DNA of 64,000 nucleotides from Halisarca cf. caerulea (Eukaryota > Porifera > Demospongiae > Chondrillida > Halisarcidae), in the NCBI GenBank assembly GCA_963170055.1, contig CAUJGJ010000143.1, forward strand, positions 26,001 through 90,000. Direction: 5' to 3'. Below, piece after piece: positions 56,432 through 64,000 of this stretch. Under the pieces are notes generated by a model. The model ran no database searches and was not told the origin of the DNA. It worked only from the letters and a program-made list of their open reading frames with translations. The position numbers and the translations under genes were made by a program. Every line of letters begins with the position of its first letter. Position 1 is the stretch's first letter.

Positions 56432-56654
56432 TTCTCGAGTGTAGATAGGCTAATTTATACGTCGTACATACGGTCATAACTTCGGAGGCAAGTCAGAACT
56501 TTTGAAGCTTGATCGCTCTCAAATTTGCAAGTTTACAGTTTAACCCTACAAAAAATTTCCTGCAGAAATTTTTTTACTTCCACACATGACTGAATGGCTT
56601 CCTACATCAAAGGGAAAACGTCGTGTAGGAAATATTCACTTCTTGATGTAATCT

Positions 56655-57645
56655 AATTGCTTCCTGCCACAAAAGGAACACTTCCTGCAAAAAGTTTTTA
56701 CTTCCAGACGTGACTAAATGGCTTACTTCATCAAAGGGAAGACTTCCTGTGGAAAAAAAATTCACTTATGTAATCTAATTGCTTCCTGCCACAAAAGGAA
56801 CACTTCCTTCAGAAAATTTATTACTTCCAGACTTGACTAAATGGCTTCCTTCATCATAGGGAAGACTTCTTGTGGAAAAAATTTCATTTCCTGACGTGAC
56901 CAAATGGCTTCCCACATGAAAAGGAACATTTCATGCAGAAAATTTTTTACATCCAGACGTGACTAAATGGCTTCCTACATCAAAGGGAAAACTTCCTTTG
57001 GAAAAAAATTCACTTCCTCACGTAATCTAATCGCTTCCTGCCACAAATGGAACTTCTTGCAGAAAATTTTTAACTTCCAGACGTGATAATGGATTCCTTC
57101 ATCAAAGAAAAGACTTCCTGTGGAAAAATTTCACTTCCTGACATTCTAATCGATTCCTGCCACAAAAGGAACACTTCCTGCAAAAAGTTTTTACTTCCAG
57201 ACGTGACTAAATGGCTTACTTCATCAAAGGGAAGACTTCCTGTGGAAAAAAAATTCACTTATGTAATCTAATTGCTTCCTGCCACAAAAGGAACACTTCC
57301 TTCAGAAAATTTATTACTTCCAGACTTGACTAAATGGCTTCCTTCATCATAGGGAAGACTTCTTGTGGAAAAAATTTCATTTCCTGACGTGACCAAATGG
57401 CTTCCCACATGAAAAGGAACATTTCATGCAGAAAATTTTTTACATCCAGACGTGACTAAATGGCTTCCTACATCAAAGGGAAAACTTCCTTTGGAAAAAA
57501 ATTCACTTCCTCACGTAATCTAATCGCTTCCTGCCACAAATGGAACTTCTTGCAGAAAATTTTTAACTTCCAGACGTGATATAATGGATTCCTTCATCAA
57601 AGAAAAGACTTCCTGTGGAAAAATTTCACTTCCTGACATTCTAAT
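56655..57645 (+). repeat. 493-bp (eight-monomer) tandem duplication in satellite B
   Basis: The block starting near 56,655 is repeated from about 57,148. TTCCTGCC of the marker monomer is at 56,661 and 57,154, an offset of 493 bp. Rare variants such as TTCACTTATGTAATC and CTTCATCATAGGG occur in both copies. A 2-bp indel (GTGATAATGG against GTGATATAATGG) is one of the few differences. Confidence 0.9.
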
Positions 57646-60600
57646 CGATTCCTGTCACAAAAGGAACACTTAATGCAGAAACTTTTTTAATTCCAGACGT
57701 GACTAAATGGCTTCCTACATCAAAGGGAAACTTCCTTTGGAAAAAAATTCACTTCCTCACGTAATCTAATTGCGTCCTGCCACAAAAGGAACACTTCTTG
57801 CAGAAAATTTTTTACTTCCAGACGTGATATGATGGATTCCTTCATGAAAGAGAAGACTTCCTGTGGATAAATTTCACTTCCTGACGTATTCTAATCGTTT
57901 CCTGTCACAAAAGGAACACTTCCTGCAGAAAATTTTTTACTTCCAGACGTGACTAATTGGCTTCCTACATCAAAGGGAAAAATTCCTGTGCAAAAAATTC
58001 ACTTCCTGACGTAATCTAATTGCTACCTGCCACAAAAGGAACACTTCCTTCAGAAAATTTTTACTTCCAGATGTGACTAAATGGCTTCCTTCATGAAAGG
58101 GAAGACTTCCTGTGGAAAAATTTCATTTCCTGACGTGACAAAATGGCTTCCCACATGAAAAGGAGCATTTCATGCAGAAAATTTTGAACATCTAGACGTG
58201 ACTAAGTGGCTTCGTACATCAAAGGAAAAAACTTCCTGTGGAAAAAATAATACACTTCCTTATGTAATCTAATCGCTTCCTGCCACAAAAGGAAAACTTT
58301 TTGCATAAAATTTTTTACTTACCGATGTGACTGAATGGCTTCCTTCATCAAAGAGAAGACTTCCTGTGGAAAAATTTCCCTTCCGGACATAATCTAAAAG
58401 TTTCGTGCCACAAAAAAAACTTCCTTCAGAAAATTTATTACTTAAAGACTCGACTAAATGGCTTCCTTCATCAAAGGGAAGACTTCCTGAGGAAAAAAAA
58501 TCATTTCCTGAAGGGACCAAATGGCTTCGCACATGAAAGGGAACATTTACTGCAGAAAGTTTTTTACTTCCAGACGTAACTAAATGACTTCCAACATCAA
58601 AGGGAAAACTTCGTGAGAAAATATTCACTTCCTGACGTATTCAAATTGCTTCCTGCCAATAAAGGAACACTTCCTGCAGAAAAATTTTATTTCCAGGTGT
58701 GACTAAATGGCTTCCTTCATCAAAGGGAAGACTTCCTCTGGAAAAAATTCACTTCCTGACATGACTAAATGGCTTCCCACATGAAAGGGAACATTTCCTG
58801 AAGAAAAATTTTTACTTTAAGACATGACCACATTGATTAACAAATCGAAAGGAAGACATCCTGCGGAAAAAATTCACTTCCTGACGTAATCTAATTACTT
58901 CCTGCCACAAAAGAATACTTCATGTAGAATTTTCTTATTTCTAGACGTAATTAAATGGCTTCCTAAATCAAAGGAAAAACATCCTGCAGAAAAAATTCAC
59001 TTCCTGACGCAATCTAATTGCTTCCTGCCACAAAAGGAACACTTCCTGCAGAAAAGTTGACCCTTTAAGACGTGACCAATTGGCTTCCTTCATCGAAAGG
59101 AACACTTCCTGTGGAAAAAATTTCACTTCCTGACATGACGAAATGGATTCCCACATGAAAGGGAGTAATTAATGCAGAAAATTTTTTATTTCCAGACATG
59201 ACCACATGGCTTCCTACATCAAAAGGAATACTTCCTATGGAAAAAATTAACTTCCTGACGTAATCTAATTACTTCCTGCCACAAAAGGAACCCTTCTTGC
59301 AGGAAATTTTAAACTTACAGCCGTGACTAAATGGCTTCCTTAATCTAAGGAGACTTCCTGTGGAAAAAACTTCACTTCCTGACGTGACCAAATTTATTCC
59401 CACATGAAAGGAACAGTTCTTGCAGAAAAATTTTTACTTCCAGACATGACCACATGGCTTCCTATATCAAAAGGAATGCTTCCTGTAAAGAAATTCACTT
59501 AATGACGTAATCTAATTACTTCCTGCCACAGAAGGAACACTTCCTGCAGAGAATTTTTAACTTCCAGACGTGACTAAATGGCTTCCTTACTCTAAGGAAA
59601 GACTTCTTGTGGAAAAAATTTCACTTCCTGACGTGACCAAATGGATTCCCACATGAAAAGGAACATTTCTTGGAGAAAATTTTTTACTTCAAGACATGAC
59701 CACATGGCTTCCTACATAAAAAGGAAAACTTCCTGTAAAAAATTCACTTCCTGACGAAATCTAATTACTTCCTGCCACAAAAAGAACACTTCCTAAAGAA
59801 ATTTTTTTACTTCCAGACGTGACTAAATTGCTTCCTACATCAAAAGAAAAATCCTGTGGGAAAAAATTCACTTCTTGACGTAATCTAATTGCTTCCTGCC
59901 ACCAAAGGAACACTTCCTGCAGAGAATTTTTCACTTCAAGACGTGACTAAATGGCTTCCTTCATCGAAAAGACTTCCTGTGGAAAAAATTTCACTTCCTG
60001 ACGTGACCAAATAGATTCCCACATGAAAGGGAAAATTTAATGCAGAAAAAAATTTATTTCCAGACATGACCACATGGCTTCTTACATCAAAAAGAATACT
60101 TTCTATGGAAAAAATTCACTTCCTGATGTAATCTAATTACTTCCATACAAAAAAGGAACACTTTTTGCAGAAAATTTTTAACTTCCAGACGTGATAAGAT
60201 GGCTTCTTTAATCTAAAGAGACTTCCTGTGGAAAAAATTTCCCTTCCTGACGTGACCAAATGGATTCGCACGTGAAAGGAACATTTCTTACTGAAAATTT
60301 TTTACTTGAAGACATGACCAAATGGCTTCCTACCTCCAAAGGAATACTTCCTGAGGAAAAATTCACTTCCTGACGTAATCTAATTACTTCCTGCCACAAA
60401 AGGAACACTTCCTGCAGAAAATTTTTAACTTCCATATGTGACTAAATGGCTTCTTTATCTAAGGAAAGACTTCGTGTGGAAAAAATTTCACTTCCTGACA
60501 TGACCTAATGGATTCCCACATAAAAGGGAACATTTCCTGCAGAAAAATTTTAATTCAAGACATGACCACATGGCTTCCTACATCAAAAGGAATATTTCCT

Positions 60601-61055
60601 GTGGAAAAAATTAACTTCCCGACGAAAACTAATTACTTCCTGCCACAAAAGAAACACTTCCTGAAGAAATTTTTTACTTCCAGACGTGACTAAATGGCTT
60701 TCTACATCAAAGAGAAAACATCCTGTGGAAAAAATTCCCTTCCTGACGTAATAAAATTGCTTCCTGCAACAAAAGGAAAACTTCTTGAAAAAAGATTTGT
60801 CACAACAAGACGTGACTAAATGGCTTCTTTCATCGAAAAGACTTCCTGTGGAAAAAATTTCACTTCCTGACGTGACCAAATGGCTTCCCATATGAAAGGG
60901 AACATTTAAGGCAGAAAAAATTTTTATTTACAGACATGACCACATAGCTTCCTACATCAAAAAGAATACTTCCTATAGGAAATATTACTTCCTGCCACAA
61001 AAGGAACACTTCCTGCAGAAAATTTTAAACTTCCAGACGTGAATAAATGGCTTCC

Positions 61056-61633
61056 TTAACCCTATAACTCGCGCCCATAGGAAATAGGGTACTACAATTC
61101 CAAAATTTCCTGAATATTTTTGAGACAAACTGGAACAGAAACTACTTAGTTATTATATCAGTCTGGAAGTAGAATAGATAGGCTAACTTTCGATAGATGA
61201 CTTGAGAGAATTCGCTCCAAGAAAGCCAAGACAAAGCTTATTGAAAATCAAGAAAGTTTGCGTCTTCGTTCAAAAAGAATCCGTAACTCAGCGATAGGAA
61301 CTCGGAACAGTTTGTGCTTTCTATCAAACTGTAGCTGAGGGACGAAGCTACAAGATGATACCAAAGTGGACTATGTTTAATAGCTGCGAAGTCTGGAAAA
61401 TATGCGTGAAATCAAAAAATATGATACGCAAAATGCACAACAGACATTTTCGGCATACATTGATCTATAGTTTTTGGCTTGCTATTGTGTTTAGTACTAG
61501 TTTGTAGCTCTATGAATTCTGTATAAAATGGTACACAACTCATGCTGATACGAGCTATAGCAAACCAGTAAACGCCGTTTGAATAACTTCCGGTGTGAAA
61601 TTCCATTTCTAAGCGCGCGAGTCATAGGGTTAA
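61056..61633. mobile_element. piggyBac-type non-autonomous element (570 bp) with TTAA duplication
   Basis: The body runs 61,060-61,629. The left end is CCCTATAACTCGCGCCC. The right end, read as reverse complement, is CCCTATGACTCGCGCGC, giving 17-bp terminal inverted repeats with two mismatches. TTAA lies directly outside each end (61,056-61,059 and 61,630-61,633). Joining the flanks across a single TTAA restores satellite B text CTTCCTTAATCTAAGG, which occurs uninterrupted at about 59,336 and 61,877. TTAA duplication with CCC...GGG ends is the established signature of the piggyBac superfamily. The inside has no open frame long enough for a transposase (the longest is 64 codons), so it would depend on an enzyme made elsewhere. 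Some other TTAA-targeting family cannot be excluded. Confidence 0.9.
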
Positions 61634-62445
61634 TCTAAGGAAAGACTTCCTGTGGTAAAAATTTCACATCCTGACGTGACCAAATGGATTCCCACATGAA
61701 AGGGAATATTTCGTGCAGACAAATTTTTACTTCAAGAGAAGACCACATGGCTTCCTACATCAAAAGGAATACTTCCTGTGGAAAAAATTTCACTTCCTGA
61801 CGTAATTTAAACATTTCTTGTCACAAAAGGAACACTTCCTGCAGAAAATTTTTAACTTCCAAACGTGACTAAATGGCTTCCTTAATCTAAGGAAAGACTT
61901 CCTGTGGAAAAAATTTCACTTCCTGACGTGACCAAATGGTTTTCCCAATGAAAAGGAACACTTCCCGTGGAAAACTTCACTTCATGACATCAAAAAATGG
62001 CTTCCCGAATTAAAGGTAAACTTTTTGTGTAAAATTTTTCACTTCCTGACATGACCACATGGCTTCCTAAATAAAAGGTAATTATTCATGGGGAAATATT
62101 TCCACATCCTGACATAATCTAATCGTTTCCTGCCACTATAGGTGCACTTCTTGTGGAAAATTTTTTACATTCAGACGTGACCAAATTGCTCCCTACATAA
62201 AAAGGTAAAATTCCTGAGGAAAAATCTTACTTCCTGATGTGATCTAATGGTTTCCTGCATCACAAGGAGTTCCTGTGGAAAAATTTTCATTTTCTTATAT
62301 GACCAAATGGTTTCCCCAATTAAAGTGAACACTTCCTGAGGAAACTTCACTTTCTGACATGAAAAAATGGCCTTCCCACTTAAAGGGGAAAACTTCCCTT
62401 AGAAGCATTCTCACTTCTAGACGTGACAAGAAAGTTTCTCTCATC

Positions 62446-62701
62446 AAAGGTAAACTCTCTGGATTCAAAATCTGTTAGGCCAATTGAAAGTACAGAAAAG
62501 CGAGCGAGTTACAGTGAACTCAAAGAAAAAAATTTCACCATCCGAACTTTTCGAACTTAATAACGAAAAGTAGTCCAGACGACAGCAGGTGTTAAGTCTT
62601 TCGAGTGATTATTGCAGTTTTAAAGACAATGTAAATAGTTAAAAGAAGGTTATGGCAGAAGAGTCAGATAACTGGTCTATGGTACTTAAAAAGTTAAAAG
62701 G
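62446..62701. mobile_element. Possible 246-bp insertion with 5-bp flanking repeat
   Basis: Satellite B text CATCAAAGG stops at 62,450 and resumes as AAAGGAAGACTTCC at 62,697. AAAGG flanks both sides (62,446-62,450 and 62,697-62,701). The 246 bp between is unlike satellite B and contains a small hairpin with arms ACTTTTCG (62,546-62,553) and CGAAAAGT (62,564-62,571). Ends TAAACT and AGTTAA are weakly inverted. A 5-bp direct repeat can arise by chance in this A-rich repeat, so the mobile-element call is tentative. Confidence 0.4.
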
Positions 62702-62880
62702 AAGACTTCCATAGATAAAAATATCAATTTCCATGAACCAGATGGCTTCCTACATCAAAAAGAAACTTATGGGTGTATAAATTCAAACTTTCCCAGCATG
62801 AACATAGCTTTGCACATCAAAGGGAACACTACCTGAAGTGAAAATTGCAATATCCCACGACTTAAAATGGCCTTATGCAG
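62702..62880 (+). repeat. Decayed satellite B remnant
   Basis: Recognisable B fragments remain: GAAGACTTCC, GATGGCTTCCTACATCAAA, GCACATCAAAGGGAACACT. The spacing is irregular and substitutions are many. It fades into unique sequence before the 12-mer array. Confidence 0.75.
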
Positions 62881-62894
62881 TATTAAAAAATAAT

Positions 62895-63150
62895 CGGTAA
62901 CCCTATCGGTAACCCTATCGGTAACCCTATCGGTAACCCTATCGGTAACCCTATCGGTAACCCTATCGGTAACCCTATCGGTAACCCTATCGGTAACCCT
63001 ATCGGTAACCCTATCGGTAACCCTATCGGTAACCCTATCGGTAACCCTATCGGTAACCCTATCGGTAACCCTATCGGTAACCCTATCGGTAACCCTATCG
63101 GTAACCCTATCGGTAACCCTATCGGTAACCCTATCGGTAACCCTATCGGT
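62895..63150 (-). repeat. 21 exact copies of 12-mer CGGTAACCCTAT
   Basis: Units run without a single change from 62,895 to 63,146 (252 bp), followed by a partial CGGT. The unit holds TAACCC, the C-strand form of the telomere hexamer, alternating with TATCGG. On the plus strand the telomeric part therefore points opposite to the TTAGGG block that follows. On the minus strand the unit reads GGGTTACCGATA. The array yields a 160-codon minus-strand frame (62,767-63,249) rich in a four-residue Thr-Asp-Arg-Val repeat. That is a by-product of 12 being a multiple of 3. Confidence 0.98.
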
Positions 63151-63206
63151 TAGGGTTAGGGTTAGGGTTAGGGTTAGGGTTAGGGTTAGGGTTAGGGTTA
63201 GGGTTA
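63150..63206 (+). repeat. Internal TTAGGG block, 9.5 copies
   Basis: Nine exact TTAGGG units plus TTA. It is joined without spacer to the 12-mer array through the shared T at 63,150. It lies 754 bp inside the terminal TTAGGG block and has the same orientation. Confidence 0.98.
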
Positions 63207-63960
63207 CATAGTGCTTCCCGACGGCTTTTAGGGTTAATATGGGTATCAAACGGAAGCTCTAAACATATCCGGTACATAGAACCTAAGAAAACCTAACCAA
63301 TTTAGCTATTTCCGGTAGAAAATGGCGATCGAAGTTGAAAAACGAAAAAAAATGTATGAATTTCCGATTTTTGATAATTGTATGTTAATTATTTCCGTAT
63401 AAGGAATCTTTTCGTATATATATTATGGTGAAAATATTTAATTAGCCGGAGATCCGGAAATCCCCACTATAACTGGACCACTGCTAATTAATATAGCAAT
63501 TATGCAATTCCGACATATGGATATGATAGACCATGCGAAGATAATGCGACATGCTTGTTTTGAGCCTAACATGTTAGCAATGGGCGGAGTTACGGAAGTT
63601 TAATTTTAATACGTAATGGTATATAAAACGGTTATCTTCGGATAATGCAAGATTACAAGGTGCGACTTAAAAATGCATGTTACGACCACGTTTGGCATGC
63701 ACTGAACATGCGAAATCTATGTTTTTATTTTCAAAAAAAAATTAAATAATACTCAAGTATTTTAGGGTTAAGGTCAAATAATGGAAAGGTCATTTAAATC
63801 AATGTACTATGCTTTACTAAGGTCAATAGGCATGTCAAAGGTCTGTCATATAATATAGGGTTTATTTTTATTATTGAAGGTCAAAGGTCATTTTAAAGGT
63901 CACTTTTTTAAGGTTATTTTTGGACTTTTTGTAAGAATCTAAGATCTTTTTTTCCAATAA
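63207..63960. other. Unique AT-rich segment between two TTAGGG blocks
   Basis: About 754 bp with no open frame above 60 codons and no recognisable gene. Single TTAGGG units occur at about 63,229 and at 63,762. A TATA-like TATATAAAA lies at 63,620-63,628 on the plus strand. A short inverted repeat, CCGGA-GA-TCCGG, lies at 63,446-63,457. The last 190 bp has clustered AGGTCA motifs (annotated separately). Confidence 0.8.
63771..63902 (+). promoter_or_regulatory. Cluster of six AGGTCA motifs, including a DR1 pair
   Basis: Exact AGGTCA occurs at 63,771, 63,787, 63,820, 63,878, 63,885 and 63,897, all on the same strand. The pair at 63,878 and 63,885 is separated by one A, which is the DR1 arrangement bound by several nuclear receptors in animals. 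Whether anything binds here is unknown. The cluster may instead be a decayed tandem repeat with an AAGGTCA core. Confidence 0.5.
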
Positions 63961-64000
63961 TTAGGGTTAGGGTTAGGGTTAGGGTTAGGGTTAGGGTTAG
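63961..64000 (+). repeat. TTAGGG repeats at the right edge, probable telomere
   Basis: Six exact TTAGGG copies and part of a seventh run to the end of the window. The G-rich strand reads 5' to 3' to the right, which is the orientation of a right-hand chromosome end. Whether the array continues to the physical end cannot be seen. Confidence 0.93.

Larger units (their letters stand above)
55856..56548. other. Single-copy spacer between satellites A and B
   Basis: About 690 bp unlike either satellite. It contains a decayed palindrome (annotated separately), a hairpin with arms CTTTATGT (55,986-55,993) and ACATAAAG (56,007-56,014), and a tight palindrome at 56,415-56,431. The minus strand holds a 91-codon open frame at 55,864-56,139 with no family resemblance that I recognise. 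I do not call it a gene. Confidence 0.75.
56549..62450 (+). repeat. Satellite B: ~62-bp monomers in a ~248-bp four-monomer period
   Basis: The recurring skeleton is ACTTCC, GACGTGACTAAATGG, CTTCC, CATCAAAGG, ACTTCCTG, GGAAAAA. Three monomer types alternate. Type a has ACTTCCAGACGTGACTAAATGG, type b has CTGACGTAATCTAATT followed by CTTCCTGCCACAAAAGG, and type c has CTGACGTGACCAAATGG followed by CTTCCCACATGAAAGG. Type b recurs at 59,271, 59,518 and 59,767, spaced 247 and 249 bp, which is the order b-a-c-a. Neighbouring monomers are only moderately alike. Roughly 85 monomers are present. The array is interrupted by the element at 61,060-61,629. Open frames up to 119 codons (for example 58,269-58,628, minus strand) are read-through of the repeat. 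Confidence 0.93.

Noticed and set aside
56537..56548. TTAACCCTACA as a second piggyBac-type end
   Set aside because: No matching inverted end with TTAA is found on either side within the expected distance.
58269..58628. 119-codon minus-strand open frame in satellite B
   Set aside because: Each roughly 20-residue stretch repeats the same Phe/Ser-rich pattern because it is translated 62-bp repeat; there is no independent evidence of coding.
61412..61606. 64-codon minus-strand open frame inside the TTAA-flanked element
   Set aside because: It is far too short for a transposase and shows no catalytic motif; the element is non-autonomous.
62895..63206. Head-to-head telomere fusion scar
   Set aside because: A fusion would read TTAGGG then CCCTAA from left to right. 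Here the C-rich strand comes first, and the left part is a 12-mer rather than plain CCCTAA.
62767..63249. 160-codon minus-strand open frame with a Thr-Asp-Arg-Val repeat
   Set aside because: It is the translation of the exact 12-mer array and the TTAGGG block. Periods of 12 and 6 stay in frame by arithmetic, and no non-repeat domain is present.

Overview
This window appears to be a gene-free chromosome end. It consists of subtelomeric tandem DNA that runs left to right into TTAGGG telomere repeats at the right edge. The TTAGGG repeat, a TTAA-flanked element that looks like a short piggyBac-type transposon, two large satellite families and clustered AGGTCA motifs suggest an animal genome, probably an invertebrate. 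I cannot name the species. I found no convincing protein-coding gene, tRNA, rRNA or CRISPR array. The many 60-130 codon open frames are read-through of repeats.

Layout. (1) From 1 to about 50,310 lies a 104-bp satellite, here called A1, all in one orientation. It is organised into many higher-order duplications: about 7.3 kb repeated 14.5-15 kb later, 2.4 kb repeated 3,119 bp later, 2.2 kb repeated 2,702 bp later, and a 1,769-bp tandem duplication. (2) From about 50,310 to 55,855 lies a diverged form of the same satellite (A2). It contains isolated A1 monomers and, near 54,335-55,104, segments in reversed orientation plus a 281-bp tandem duplication. (3) From 55,856 to about 56,550 is single-copy DNA with a decayed palindrome centred near 56,227. 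(4) From about 56,550 to 62,450 lies a second, unrelated satellite (B) with a monomer of about 62 bp and a four-monomer period of about 248 bp. It carries a 570-bp insertion with terminal inverted repeats and a TTAA duplication (61,056-61,633). A 246-bp insertion follows at 62,451-62,696, and decayed B sequence runs to about 62,880. (5) From 62,895 to 63,150 are 21 exact copies of a 12-mer containing the telomeric hexamer in C-strand orientation. These abut 9.5 TTAGGG repeats in the opposite orientation (63,150-63,206). (6) From 63,207 to 63,960 is AT-rich unique DNA whose last 190 bp carries six AGGTCA motifs. (7) From 63,961 to the window end are TTAGGG repeats, probably the start of the true telomere.

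The most interesting points are three. Each 104-bp monomer contains a 31-bp interrupted palindrome, and subfamily changes within it alter pairing in informative ways. Orientation switches in A2 fall at that palindrome. The exact 12-mer array forms a back-to-back junction with internal telomere repeats. No genes act together here; the plausible roles are structural (subtelomere, heterochromatin, recombination). The duplications may in part reflect assembly, which only long reads can settle.
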